Notes: generated from the letters alone by a model not told the origin. DNA of 64,000 nucleotides from Mycolicibacterium phocaicum (GCF_010731115.1 NZ_AP022616.1:1984001-2048000), one strand, 5' to 3'; numbered from the stretch's first letter, positions 49,384 to 58,035 are shown. Made by a program: numbers and translations.

Positions 49384-50526
49384 TCAGTCCAGGACGGTGC
49401 GCACCACGGCGTCGGCCAACAGCCGGCCGGACTCGGTCAGCACCAGACGGTCGTCGGCGACCGCCACGAGGCCATCGGCCACGGCCCCCTGCGCGCGGTC
49501 GCGCTCGGCCGCGGTGAGCACCGCGACCGGCAAACCGCTGCGCAGCCGCAACCGCAGCATGACGTCCTCGACGTGACGGGTGGCGTCGTCGAGCTCCTCG
49601 AAGTCCGCGACCGGCAGCCTGCCCTCGGCCAGCGCCTCGGCATAAGCGTTGGGGTGCTTGACATTCCACCATCGTCGGGCCCCGACGAAACCGTGCGCGC
49701 CCGGCCCGGCGCCCCACCACTGGCCACCGTCCCAGTAGCCCAGGTTGTGCCGGCATTCGCCGCCGGGACGGCTCCAGTTCGACACCTCGTACCAGTCCAG
49801 GCCGGCCCGGCTCAGGTGCGTGTCCAGCAGCTCGTAGCGGGCCGCCAGCACGTCGTCGTCGGGCGCCGCGATCTCGCCGCGCCGGACCTTACGGGCCAGG
49901 GCCGTGCCGTCCTCCACGATCAGCGCATACGCCGACACGTGGTCGACACCGGCTTCGATCGCGGCATCGGCCGAACGGCGCAGATCGTCGTCGGACTCCC
50001 CCGGCGTGCCGTAGATGAGATCGAGGTTGACGTGCTCGAACCCGGCCGCCAGCGCCTCGCGCGCGGCCGCCGGGGCACGGCCGGCCGAGTGAGTCCGATC
50101 GAGCGCCGCCAGCACGTGCGGCGCCGTCGACTGCATACCCAGCGAAATCCGCGTGTAGCCGGCCTCCAGCAGCTCGGCGAAGAACTCGGGCGACGTCGAC
50201 TCCGGATTCGACTCGGTGGTGACCTCGGCGCCGGGATCGAGGCGGAAATTGTCCCGCACCGCGTCGAGCACCGACCGCAGCCCGGCACCGCCGAGCAGGG
50301 ACGGGGTACCGCCGCCGACGAACACCGTGTCGACCGGCAGGTCGACCTGCGCGCCGGCCATCGCCAGCTCGGTGCGCAGCGCGTTCAGCCAGCCCTCCGG
50401 ACTGGCTCCGCCCAGCTCACTGGCGGTATAGGTGTTGAAGTCGCAGTATCCGCAGCGGGTGGCGCAGAACGGCACATGGATATAGATGCCGAACGGCCCG
50501 AGACGGCTGGCGTCGGCGTCACTCAT
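49384..50526 (-). CDS. hemW: Radical SAM heme chaperone HemW
   Basis: A 380-residue radical SAM protein of the HemN/HemW group. The [4Fe-4S] motif CxxxCxxC is Cys21, Cys25 and Cys28 (CATRCGYC). GGGTPSLL and the HemW-type C-terminal HNLGYW motif are present. These mark the heme-binding chaperone branch rather than a true oxygen-independent coproporphyrinogen oxidase. It is often annotated hemN at this locus in mycobacteria. The ATG start is 57 bp from the preceding iron box; hemW itself is transcribed leftward, toward the ABC operon promoter, and is divergent from the sirA leader. Confidence 0.88.
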   Translation of the reverse strand: MSDADASRLGPFGIYIHVPFCATRCGYCDFNTYTASELGGASPEGWLNALRTELAMAGAQVDLPVDTVFVGGGTPSLLGGAGLRSVLDAVRDNFRLDPGAEVTTESNPESTSPEFFAELLEAGYTRISLGMQSTAPHVLAALDRTHSAGRAPAAAREALAAGFEHVNLDLIYGTPGESDDDLRRSADAAIEAGVDHVSAYALIVEDGTALARKVRRGEIAAPDDDVLAARYELLDTHLSRAGLDWYEVSNWSRPGGECRHNLGYWDGGQWWGAGPGAHGFVGARRWWNVKHPNAYAEALAEGRLPVADFEELDDATRHVEDVMLRLRLRSGLPVAVLTAAERDRAQGAVADGLVAVADDRLVLTESGRLLADAVVRTVLD

Positions 50527-50613
50527 GCGAACAGTGTCCCATCGCAGGCAGCGAACATTTTGCTCGCGATGATTCCGAACCTGGCCCGGTTAGGCCGAAT
50601 GTCCTGTTCGTGG

Positions 50614-50619
50614 CAGAAT
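50614..50619 (+). promoter_or_regulatory. -10 box for a leaderless poly-cysteine leader ORF
   Basis: CAGAAT ends 6 bp before the GTG of the 31-residue leader ORF, the spacing expected if transcription starts on the first base of that codon. No convincing -35 is seen. Confidence 0.5.
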
Positions 50620-50625
50620 GGCCGG

Positions 50626-50721
50626 GTGTCCGCCAGCCTCAACCGCGCCCTCGGTTCAGCATTGGTATTGCGGCGGCATGTCGACTTCAAGCGTGTATGC
50701 AGCTGTTGCTGTCTGCCTTGA
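50626..50721 (+). CDS. Leaderless poly-cysteine leader peptide upstream of sirA
   Basis: A 31-codon ORF (GTG start) ending in V-C-S-C-C-C-L-P. Four of the last seven residues are Cys (codons 50698-50712: TGC AGC TGT TGC TGT). It ends 123 bp before sirA. Poly-cysteine leaderless ORFs are known in mycobacteria as cysteine-responsive attenuators of sulfur operons: low Cys-tRNA stalls the ribosome and frees the downstream ribosome site. A CCGGCAC/GTGCCGG hairpin (50764-50770 with 50781-50787) lies between the ORF and sirA. The -10 CAGAAT fits a leaderless transcript. The regulatory role is inferred from this arrangement. Confidence 0.75.
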   Translation: MSASLNRALGSALVLRRHVDFKRVCSCCCLP

Positions 50722-50844
50722 TGCCTGCCTTGCTGCTTCAGCTCTGACAACCAGATCTTTCAGCCGGCACAGGATCGGCAGTGCCGGACAGCCCCCGGTG
50801 TACGCGTGATCCAACGCCTGCTCTTGCGCGAAGGAAACCACCCA

Positions 50845-52509
50845 GTGACAACAGCAAAACCCGCCAAGACCCGCGACGAAGGCCAGTGGGCGCTGGGCAA
50901 TCGTGAGCCGCTGAACCCCAACGAGGTGTTCAAGCAGGAGGACGACGCCCTAAACGTGCGGCAGCGCATCATCGATGTGCACTCCAAGCAGGGCTTCGAG
51001 TCGATCAGCAAGGACGATCTCCGCGGGCGCTACCGCTGGATGGGCCTGTACACCCAGCGCGAGCAGGGCTACGACGGCACCTTCACCGGCGACGACAACG
51101 CCGACATGCTGGAGGCGCCGTACTTCATGATGCGGGTGCGCTGCGACGGCGGCGCCCTGACCAGCGCCGCGCTGCGGACCATCGGCGAGATCTCGGTCGA
51201 GTTCGCGCGCGACAGCGCCGACATCACCGACCGCGAGAACATCCAGTACCACTGGATCCGGGTCGAGGACGTGCCGGAGATCTGGCGTCGCCTCGAATCT
51301 GTCGGCCTGCAGACGACCGAGGCGTGCGGCGACTGCCCGCGCGTCGTGCTCGGCGGCCCGCTGTCGGGTGAGTCCCTCACCGAGGTGCTCGATCCGAGCT
51401 GGGCGGTCGACGAGATCGTGCGCCGCTACGTCGGCAACCCCGAGTTCTCGAACCTGCCGCGTAAGTACAAGACCGCCATCTCGGGTCTGCAGGACGTCGC
51501 GCACGAGATCAACGACATCGCCTTCATCGGCGTCAACCACCCCGAGCACGGCCCGGGTCTGGACGTCTGGGTCGGCGGTGGCCTGTCCACCAACCCGATG
51601 CTCGCCCAGCGCCTCGGCGCCTGGGTGCCGCTGGCCGAGGTGCCCGAGGTCTGGGAAGGCATCACCAAGGTCTTCCGCGACTACGGCTACCGCCGCCTGC
51701 GCTCCAAGGCCCGCCTGAAGTTCCTGATCAAGGACTGGGGCGTAGAACAATTCAGGGAAGTTCTCGAACAGGAATACCTGAAGCGCCCCCTCATCGACGG
51801 CCCGGCCCCCGAGCAGGTGCCGCACACCATCGACCACGTCGGTGTGCAGAAGCTGAAGAACGGCCTGAACGCCGTCGGCGTCGCGGCCATCGCCGGCCGC
51901 TCGTCGGGCACCATCCTGACCAAGGTCGCCGACCTGGCCGAGGCCGCCGGCTCCGACCGAATCCGCCTGACCCCCTACCAGAAACTGGTCATCCTCGACG
52001 TGCCCGACGACAAGGTCGAGGAACTCGTCGCCGGCCTGGACGCGCTGGGTCTGCAGACCCGGCCGTCGCACTGGCGCAAGAACCTGATGGCATGCACCGG
52101 CATCGAGTACTGCAAGCTGTCGTTCGCCGAGACCCGGGTGCGGGCCCAGACGCTGGTCCCGGAGCTGGAGCAGCGCCTTGCCGACCTGAACGCCGAACTG
52201 GACGTGCCGGTCACCATCAACCTCAACGGCTGCCCCAACTCGTGCGCCCGCATCCAGATCGCCGACATCGGTTTCAAGGGCCAGATGATCGACGACGGCA
52301 ACGGCCCCGAGGAGGGCTTCCAGGTGCACCTGGGCGGCAGCCTGGGCCTGGACAGCGGTTTCGGACGCAAGCTGCGTCAGCACAAGGTGCTGGCCACCGA
52401 GCTGGGTGACTACATCGACCGTGTCGTGCGCAACTTCGTGAAACAACGCGAGGCCGGCGAGCGTTTCGCCCAGTGGGCCATTCGGGCCGACGAAGCTGAC
52501 TTGAGGTGA
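50845..52509 (+). CDS. sirA: Ferredoxin-dependent sulfite reductase
   Basis: A 554-residue siroheme enzyme that reduces sulfite to sulfide with six electrons from ferredoxin. Also called nirA; the M. tuberculosis enzyme prefers sulfite. Tyr69 and Cys161 (GLYTQREQGYDG, EACGDCPR) are at the positions of the known Tyr-Cys crosslink. The [4Fe-4S]-siroheme cysteines are in CTGIEYC and CPNSC. I chose GTG 50845 with GAAGGAA upstream; it gives VTTAKPAK, as in M. tuberculosis. It overlaps the first possible cysH start by 4 bp. Likely controlled by the poly-Cys leader. Confidence 0.95.
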   Translation: MTTAKPAKTRDEGQWALGNREPLNPNEVFKQEDDALNVRQRIIDVHSKQGFESISKDDLRGRYRWMGLYTQREQGYDGTFTGDDNADMLEAPYFMMRVRCDGGALTSAALRTIGEISVEFARDSADITDRENIQYHWIRVEDVPEIWRRLESVGLQTTEACGDCPRVVLGGPLSGESLTEVLDPSWAVDEIVRRYVGNPEFSNLPRKYKTAISGLQDVAHEINDIAFIGVNHPEHGPGLDVWVGGGLSTNPMLAQRLGAWVPLAEVPEVWEGITKVFRDYGYRRLRSKARLKFLIKDWGVEQFREVLEQEYLKRPLIDGPAPEQVPHTIDHVGVQKLKNGLNAVGVAAIAGRSSGTILTKVADLAEAAGSDRIRLTPYQKLVILDVPDDKVEELVAGLDALGLQTRPSHWRKNLMACTGIEYCKLSFAETRVRAQTLVPELEQRLADLNAELDVPVTINLNGCPNSCARIQIADIGFKGQMIDDGNGPEEGFQVHLGGSLGLDSGFGRKLRQHKVLATELGDYIDRVVRNFVKQREAGERFAQWAIRADEADLR

Positions 52510-52517
52510 CCGCTGAT

Positions 52518-53219
52518 ATGACGGACGTTTCAGAAACCGACCTACGGGAACTTGCGGCGCGCGGCGCTGCCGAACTGGCCGACGCCACTGCCGAGGAACT
52601 GCTGCGCTGGGTCGAGGAGAATTTCTCCGGGCAGTACGTCGTGGCCTCCAACATGCAGGACGCGGTTCTGGTCGAGATGGCGGCGAAAGTCCATCCCGGC
52701 GTCGACGTCCTGTTCCTGGACACCGGCTACCACTTCGCCGAGACCATCGGCACCCGGGATGCCGTCGAGGCCGTCTACGGCGTGAACATCGTGAACGTGA
52801 CGCCCGAGCAGACCGTGGCCGAGCAGGACCAGCTGGTGGGCAAGGATCTGTTCGCCAGCGATGCCGCCCGGTGCTGCAATCTGCGTAAGGTCCAGCCGCT
52901 GTCCAAGGCGCTCAAGGGCTACTCGGCGTGGGTCACGGGTATCCGCCGGGTCGAGGCGCCGACGCGCGCCAACGCTCCGCTGATCAGTTTCGACGAGGCG
53001 TTCGGTCTGGTGAAGATCAACCCGATCGCCGCGTGGAGCGACGAGCAGATGCAGGAATACATCGAAGCCAACGGCATTCTGGTGAATCCGCTTGTGGACG
53101 AAGGCTATCCGTCCATCGGCTGCGCACCGTGCACCCAGAAGCCGGCCGAGGGCGCTGATCCCCGCAGTGGTCGCTGGGCCGGTCTGGCCAAGACCGAGTG
53201 CGGTCTGCACGCGTCCTGA
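52518..53219 (+). CDS. cysH: Adenylylsulfate (APS) reductase
   Basis: A 233-residue enzyme reducing APS to sulfite with thioredoxin. Cys pairs CC (in AARCCNLRK) and CAPC bind the [4Fe-4S] cluster that marks APS reductase, as opposed to PAPS reductase. The catalytic C-terminal motif ECGLH is present. I prefer ATG 52518, with GAGG 9 bp upstream, to the GTG at 52506 that overlaps sirA (GTGA); the difference is four residues. It follows sirA directly and feeds it with sulfite. Confidence 0.94.
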   Translation: MTDVSETDLRELAARGAAELADATAEELLRWVEENFSGQYVVASNMQDAVLVEMAAKVHPGVDVLFLDTGYHFAETIGTRDAVEAVYGVNIVNVTPEQTVAEQDQLVGKDLFASDAARCCNLRKVQPLSKALKGYSAWVTGIRRVEAPTRANAPLISFDEAFGLVKINPIAAWSDEQMQEYIEANGILVNPLVDEGYPSIGCAPCTQKPAEGADPRSGRWAGLAKTECGLHAS

Positions 53220-53230
53220 GTTCGCCCTGG

Positions 53231-53248
53231 GCGAGCGCAGCGACGGGA
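53231..53248 (+). repeat. GCGAGCG-AGCGACGGGA mini-repeat, copy 1
   Basis: The sequence GCGAGCGCAGCGACGGGA sits in the 37-bp gap between cysH and the chelatase gene and supplies the GGGAG ribosome site of the latter. A near-identical copy is in the cysK-cysE gap. Confidence 0.6.
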
Positions 53249-53256
53249 GAGAACTC

Positions 53257-53958
53257 GTGCAACTGATCCTCACCGCGCACGGCAGCGCCGATCCGCGGTC
53301 TGCGGCGAACGCCCGCGAGGTGGCCCGAACGGTGGCCACCCTGCGGCGCGACGTCGACGTCAAAGTGGCGTTCTGCGAACAGAATTCGCCGAATCTGCGG
53401 GACGTGCTCGCCGACGTCCCCGCCGACGGCGTTGTGGTGCCGCTGCTGCTGGCCGACGCCTACCACGCGCGCATCGACATCCCCGCGATGATCGCCGACG
53501 CCAATCCGGCGGTCCGGCAGGCCGCCGTCCTCGGCGAGGACGACCGGCTGATCCACGTGCTGAGCCAGCGGCTCACCCACTCCGGGGTGTCCCGGCTGGA
53601 CGCCGGCGTCGGCGTCCTGGTGACGGCCGTCGGATCGTCGTCGGCCGCGGCCAACGCGCGCACCGCCACCGTGGCCACCGGGCTGGTCGCGGGCACCCAC
53701 TGGCGCGCCACGACGGCTTTCGCCACTGGTCCGCACGCCAGCCTGGCCGAAGCCGCCGAGCTGCTGCTGGATCAGGGTGCGACGCGCCTGGTCATCGCGC
53801 CCTGGTTCCTCGCCCACGGCACGATCACCGACCGGGTCGCCAAATTCGCTGCTGCCCAAGGGGTTCCGATGGCACAGCCCCTGGGCGCACACCGGCTCGT
53901 CGCCGAAACCGTGCTGGACCGCTTCGACGAGGTCGCCGCGGTTCCGCGCGCCGCCTGA
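53257..53958 (+). CDS. Sirohydrochlorin ferrochelatase (CbiX/SirB type)
   Basis: A 233-residue two-lobe chelatase that inserts Fe2+ into sirohydrochlorin to make siroheme, the cofactor of SirA. The N-terminal TAHGSADPRSAANAR has the metal-binding His; the second lobe contains APWFLAHGTITDR with a further His. The GTG start follows GACGGGAGAGAAC. Its place right after sirA-cysH fits a siroheme supply role; the orthologue in M. tuberculosis is Rv2393 (che1). A cobalt-chelatase role is the alternative within the family. Confidence 0.87.
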   Translation: MQLILTAHGSADPRSAANAREVARTVATLRRDVDVKVAFCEQNSPNLRDVLADVPADGVVVPLLLADAYHARIDIPAMIADANPAVRQAAVLGEDDRLIHVLSQRLTHSGVSRLDAGVGVLVTAVGSSSAAANARTATVATGLVAGTHWRATTAFATGPHASLAEAAELLLDQGATRLVIAPWFLAHGTITDRVAKFAAAQGVPMAQPLGAHRLVAETVLDRFDEVAAVPRAA

Positions 53959-54078
53959 TCGAAGACCGTCTGAATCCCGGCAAGACCGCGGCCGCTGCCG
54001 TATGGATTGCGTATGGATCGTGGCACCGCGGCGCCGCCGCCGGTTGACTCGCATTCATGCGAATATTCGGGACCGCTG

Positions 54079-54189
54079 ATGTCTGACCTGCTGCAATTGC
54101 TGTCCATGATGGCGCTGCCGGCATCGGTCCTGCTGCTGTGCCGGCGGGTCAACCGCCGCAACCCGCCGTCGGGTGCAATTCGAACCTGA
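54079..54189 (+). CDS. Possible 36-residue single-pass membrane peptide upstream of kup
   Basis: A short ORF in the 300-bp gap before kup encodes one hydrophobic helix (LLQLLSMMALPASVLLLC) followed by a basic, positive-inside tail (RRVNRRN). It ends 71 bp before kup. The ribosome site is weak and no homologue is known to me. Small membrane peptides do accompany some K+ transporters (KdpF), so it is worth testing, but it could be chance. The rest of the gap 53959-54260 shows no riboswitch I can support. Confidence 0.3.
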   Translation: MSDLLQLLSMMALPASVLLLCRRVNRRNPPSGAIRT

Positions 54190-54260
54190 TCACACGTCAC
54201 GGCTACGTCGCCTACGATCCGGACGGTCGGCCAACGATCCGGACGAAGGAGACACCGCGC

Positions 54261-56177
54261 GTGGGCACACACCCCGACACCGGTCGGAAGGGGCTGGGAG
54301 CGGGCCTGGCCATCAGCGCCCTGGGCGTCGTCTTCGGCGACATCGGCACCAGCCCGATCTACACCATGCAGACGCTGTTCAATCCCGATGATCCACATCC
54401 GGTGCCGATCGGCCACGACAACATCTACGGCGTCGTCTCCCTGGTGTTCTGGTCGGTGATGCTGATCGTCACCATCACCTACGTCAGCTTGGTGATGCGC
54501 GCCGACAACGACGGTGAGGGCGGCGTCATGGCGCTGATCACCCTGGTGAAGCAGTCGTCGGACAAGCTCGGCAGGCGCACCGCCTCCTTCCTCGCCGCGC
54601 TCGGAATCCTGGGTGCCGCACTGTTTTTCGGTGACTCGATGATCACCCCGGCCATCTCGGTGCTGTCGGCCGTCGAAGGCTCGAAAACCATCGACCCTGG
54701 CCTTTCGGACTGGGTGGTGCCCATCACCGCGGTGATCATCATCGCGTTGTTCAGCGTGCAGCACCGCGGCACCGCGGTCGTCGGCCGGTTCTTCGGTCCG
54801 GTGATGATCGTGTGGTTCACGGTGATCGGCGCCTGCGGTGTCGGCGGCATCATCAGAGAGCCCGAGATCCTGCGCGCGCTGAATCCGCTGTACGCGCTGA
54901 GTTTCATGGCCGGACACTTCCACATCGCGTTCTTCGCGCTGGCCGCCGTGGTGTTGTCGGTGACCGGCGCCGAGGCCCTGTACGCCGACATGGGGCATTT
55001 CGGCCGTAAACCGATCACTTTCGCGTGGCTGCTGCTGGTGTTCCCGGCGTGCATGCTGAGCTACTTCGGGCAGGGCGCGCTGCTGCTGCAGAATCCGAAC
55101 GTCCACGACGCCCCGTTCTTCCTGCTGACGCCCGAATGGGGCCGGCTGCCGATGGTCCTGCTGGCCACGGCGGCGACCGTGATCGCGTCGCAGGCGGTGA
55201 TCACGGGGGCATTCTCCGTAGCGGCCCAGGCCGCGCACCTCGGCTACCTGCCGCGGCTGCGGATCCTGCACACGTCGGCGTCCACGATGGGCCAGATCTA
55301 CGTGCCGTGGATCAACAGCATGCTGCTGATCGCCGTGCTGACCCTGGTCTTCGCCTTCCGCAGCTCCGCGGCACTCGGCTACGCCTACGGCATGGCGGTC
55401 ACCGGGACCATCACCATCACCACGCTGTTGTTCCTCAACATCGCGCGCGCCCGGTGGAACTGGCCGCTGTGGTCCGTCGTCGCGATCGGCGCGCCGCTGC
55501 TCACCGTGGACCTGCTGTTCCTCGCCGCCAACCTCACCAAGCTGGTACACGGCGCCTGGCTGCCGTTGCTGATCGGGTTGATCGCGTTCACGGTGATGAC
55601 AACGTGGCAGGACGGCCGTGCGGTGGTGACGCGGGCCCGCGACGCCGTCGAAGGCCCCCTGCGGCAGTTCGTCGAATCGATCGTCACGAGCGAGCCGCCG
55701 CTGACCCGGGTGCCGGGGACCGCGGTGTTTCTCAACCGCGGCATCGAGACCGCCCCGCTGGCCATGCGCGCCAACGTGAAGTACAACCGGATGCTGCACG
55801 AGCATGTGGTGGTGCTGTCGCTCGAGACCGCGACGGTGCCGAGGGTCGCCGACGGCGCCCGGCTGGCGGTCGACGACCTGGGCTACCGCGACGACGGCAT
55901 CATCCACGTCACCGCCACCTACGGATACATGGACCGGCCCGACGTCCCCGCCGCGCTGGCGCAGCTGAACTCAGCCCAAACCGAGGGGCCGCTGGATCTC
56001 GCGGGCGCGACCTATTTCCTGTCGAAGGTCGATCTGGTGATGGGCAAGGAACCGTCGATGGCACCCTGGCGGACAAGGCTTTTCATCGGGACGTCATACA
56101 TCACGTCCGACGCCGCGGCCTATTTCCAGCTGCCGTCCGACCGCACGGTGATCCTGGGCTCCCGCATCGAGGTGTGA
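54261..56177 (+). CDS. kup: Kup-family potassium transporter
   Basis: A 638-residue K+:H+ symporter. The diagnostic N-terminal LGVVFGDIGTSPIYTMQTLF lies in helix 1, and twelve hydrophobic helices extend to about residue 450. A cytosolic C-terminal domain (from about 470) ends in SRIEV. GTG 54261 follows GAAGGAGA by 9 bp; the longer open frame upstream starts in non-coding sequence. It is unrelated in function to its sulfur-gene neighbours, and I see no shared operon: gaps are about 300 bp upstream and 150 bp downstream. Confidence 0.94.
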   Translation: MGTHPDTGRKGLGAGLAISALGVVFGDIGTSPIYTMQTLFNPDDPHPVPIGHDNIYGVVSLVFWSVMLIVTITYVSLVMRADNDGEGGVMALITLVKQSSDKLGRRTASFLAALGILGAALFFGDSMITPAISVLSAVEGSKTIDPGLSDWVVPITAVIIIALFSVQHRGTAVVGRFFGPVMIVWFTVIGACGVGGIIREPEILRALNPLYALSFMAGHFHIAFFALAAVVLSVTGAEALYADMGHFGRKPITFAWLLLVFPACMLSYFGQGALLLQNPNVHDAPFFLLTPEWGRLPMVLLATAATVIASQAVITGAFSVAAQAAHLGYLPRLRILHTSASTMGQIYVPWINSMLLIAVLTLVFAFRSSAALGYAYGMAVTGTITITTLLFLNIARARWNWPLWSVVAIGAPLLTVDLLFLAANLTKLVHGAWLPLLIGLIAFTVMTTWQDGRAVVTRARDAVEGPLRQFVESIVTSEPPLTRVPGTAVFLNRGIETAPLAMRANVKYNRMLHEHVVVLSLETATVPRVADGARLAVDDLGYRDDGIIHVTATYGYMDRPDVPAALAQLNSAQTEGPLDLAGATYFLSKVDLVMGKEPSMAPWRTRLFIGTSYITSDAAAYFQLPSDRTVILGSRIEV

Positions 56178-56246
56178 AATACCGACCCGTGGGGCACGCG
56201 TTGTCCCAAGCAGATAGATTTTGTGATGAATGAAACCCTTGACGGA

Positions 56247-56277
56247 GCACCTGCGATTCAGCAGATTCGGCAGGTGC
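56247..56277 (+). other. Hairpin in the cysK leader
   Basis: GCACCTGC and GCAGGTGC form an 8-bp perfect stem with a 15-nt loop, 50-80 bp upstream of the cysK ATG and downstream of a TAGATT -10 candidate (56215-56220). It may be a regulatory RNA element or mRNA stabiliser. Confidence 0.4.
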
Positions 56278-56327
56278 CTGCGCGGGCACCACAATTTCAC
56301 CAAGCTAGCGCCGACGAGAGGTCACCG

Positions 56328-57263
56328 ATGGGCAAGATCTACGCCAATGTCACCGAATTGGTCGGGCGCACGCCGCTGGTCCGGCTCAATCGGTTGACCG
56401 AGGGCGCCGGCGCGCAGGTCGTGGCGAAGCTGGAGTTCTACAACCCGGCGAACAGCGTGAAGGACCGCATCGGTGTGGCGATCGTCGACGCCGCGGAGCA
56501 GTCCGGTGAACTCAAGCCCGGTGGCACCATCGTGGAGGCCACGAGCGGCAACACGGGCATCGCGCTGGCGCTGGTGGGCGCGGCCCGTGGCTACAAGGTC
56601 ATCCTGACCATGCCGGAGACCATGTCCCTGGAGCGGCGCGTCATGCTGCGCGCGTTCGGCGCCGAGATCGTGCTGACGCCGGGCTCCGAAGGTATGGCCG
56701 GCGCGGTCGCCAAGGCCAAGCAGATCCTCGCCGACACCCCCAACTCGGTCGCGGCCGATCAGTTCGCCAACCCGGCCAACCCCGCGATCCACGCGAAGAC
56801 CACGGCCGAGGAGGTCTGGGCCGACACCGACGGTGAGGTCGACATCTTCGTCGCCGGTATCGGCACCGGCGGCACTCTGACGGGCGTCGGGCACGTCTTG
56901 AAGGAGCGCAAGCCCGACGTGAAGATCGTCGGCGTCGAGCCGGTCGACTCCCCCATCCTCACCGGCGGCCAGGCCGGGCCGCACAAGATTCAGGGCATCG
57001 GCGCGAACTTCATCCCCGAGGTGCTGGACCGCGCCGTCTACGACGAGATCATCGACGTCTCCTTCCCGGATGCCATCGAGGTGGCGCGGCAGCTGGGCAC
57101 CCAAGAGGGCATCCTCGGCGGCATCTCGGCGGGTGCCAACGTCTGGGCGGCCCTGCAGCTCGCCAAGCGCCCCGAGAACGACGGCAAGCTCATCGTGGTG
57201 GTCATCCCCGACTTCGGCGAGCGGTACGTCTCCACGGCGCTGTACGAGCACATCCGGGACTGA
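56328..57263 (+). CDS. cysK: Cysteine synthase (O-acetylserine sulfhydrylase)
   Basis: A 311-residue PLP enzyme combining O-acetylserine and sulfide to cysteine. The PLP lysine is Lys45 ([11 protein letters not shown]), the substrate loop [10 protein letters not shown], and the phosphate-binding loop [11 protein letters not shown] chose ATG 56328 (MGKIYANV) with GAGAGG upstream, the normal CysK length. An in-frame ATG at 56226, placed 6-7 bp after a -10 box, could add 34 residues through leaderless initiation. It forms an operon with cysE 35 bp downstream. Confidence 0.95.
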   Translation: MGKIYANVTELVGRTPLVRLNRLTEGAGAQVVAKLEFYNPANSVKDRIGVAIVDAAEQSGELKPGGTIVEATSGNTGIALALVGAARGYKVILTMPETMSLERRVMLRAFGAEIVLTPGSEGMAGAVAKAKQILADTPNSVAADQFANPANPAIHAKTTAEEVWADTDGEVDIFVAGIGTGGTLTGVGHVLKERKPDVKIVGVEPVDSPILTGGQAGPHKIQGIGANFIPEVLDRAVYDEIIDVSFPDAIEVARQLGTQEGILGGISAGANVWAALQLAKRPENDGKLIVVVIPDFGERYVSTALYEHIRD

Positions 57264-57268
57264 CCGGA

Positions 57269-57285
57269 CGAGCGAAGCGACGGGA
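57269..57285 (+). repeat. CGAGCG-AGCGACGGGA mini-repeat, copy 2
   Basis: CGAGCGAAGCGACGGGA lies in the 35-bp gap between cysK and cysE, right after the cysK stop. It matches the copy before the chelatase gene at all but one position. Confidence 0.6.
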
Positions 57286-57298
57286 AAAAGACAGGGAT

Positions 57299-57883
57299 AT
57301 GACGCTGTTCTCCACCCTCCGTGAGGACCTGGACAACGCACGCAGCCACGACCCGGCAGGACGCGGAGACTTCGAGAACGCCCTGGTGTACTCAGGCCTG
57401 CATGCCATCTGGTCGCACCGCCTGGCGCACCGGCTGTGGGCCAGGCCGGCCTGGCGCGGCCCGGCCCGCGTGCTGGCTCAGGCAACCCGGTTTTTCACGG
57501 GCATCGAGATTCACCCGGGCGCGACCATCGGGCGTCGGTTCTTCATCGATCACGGCATGGGTGTGGTGATCGGCGAGACCACCGAGATCGGCGACGACGT
57601 CATGGTCTACCACGGCGTGACGCTGGGCGGTCGCAGCCTCAACAAGGGCAAGCGCCACCCCACCATCGGCAACCGGGTGACCGTCGGCGCCGGCGCCAAG
57701 GTACTCGGCCCCATCCTCATCGGCGACGACTCTGCCGTCGGCGCGAACGCCGTTGTGACACACGATGTTCCGGCAGACTCCATTGCCACCGGCATCCCGG
57801 CGATCGTGCGCCCCCGCACCGAGAAGCAGCGCGAGCCCGCGGTCGACCCGACGACCTACATCGACCCCGCGATGTACATCTGA
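57299..57883 (+). CDS. cysE: Serine O-acetyltransferase
   Basis: A 194-residue hexapeptide-repeat transferase making O-acetylserine from serine and acetyl-CoA. The left-handed helix is visible from [26 protein letters not shown] through [27 protein letters not shown]. The catalytic His sits in FIDHGMG and the second one in VYHGVTLGG. The C-terminal tail ends in YIDPAMYI; the terminal Ile is the residue with which CysE docks in CysK's active site. It follows cysK, so both last steps of cysteine synthesis are coupled. Confidence 0.95.
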   Translation: MTLFSTLREDLDNARSHDPAGRGDFENALVYSGLHAIWSHRLAHRLWARPAWRGPARVLAQATRFFTGIEIHPGATIGRRFFIDHGMGVVIGETTEIGDDVMVYHGVTLGGRSLNKGKRHPTIGNRVTVGAGAKVLGPILIGDDSAVGANAVVTHDVPADSIATGIPAIVRPRTEKQREPAVDPTTYIDPAMYI

Positions 57884-57904
57884 GCTTCGGCTGGTATTCG
57901 GCCC

Positions 57905-57940
57905 AGTGGCGTTGACCCGGTAACCAGGGTCAACGCCACT
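57905..57940. terminator. Hairpin after cysE
   Basis: A perfect 14-bp stem (AGTGGCGTTGACCC and complement) with an 8-nt loop lies 22 bp after the cysE stop. Its loop side also pairs with a second site (57920-57929 with 57953-57962), giving an alternative fold. Probable terminator of the cysK-cysE operon. Confidence 0.75.
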
Positions 57941-57979
57941 CGCGCTTCTACGCCCTGGTTACAGGCTCAACGACAAAAC

Positions 57980-58018
57980 ACCGCGGCCGCGCAACCAGTC
58001 CGGTTGCGCGGCCGCGGT
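57980..58018. terminator. Strong GC hairpin before the cysA stop
   Basis: A perfect 17-bp stem (ACCGCGGCCGCGCAACC and complement) with a 5-nt loop lies 18 bp beyond the cysA stop, on the minus strand reading. Probable terminator of the subI-cysTWA operon, possibly acting in both directions between these convergent operons. Confidence 0.8.
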
Positions 58019-58035
58019 GCGTGATCCCTTGTGGC

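Noticed and set aside
50588..50606. IdeR-like GGTTAGGC between hemW and the sirA leader
   Set aside because: Only a half-site matches; the second half (CGAAT...) does not follow the consensus.
53959..54260. c-di-AMP riboswitch upstream of kup
   Set aside because: Such switches occur before some actinobacterial K+ genes, but I could not find the conserved helices or the terminator of that class here.
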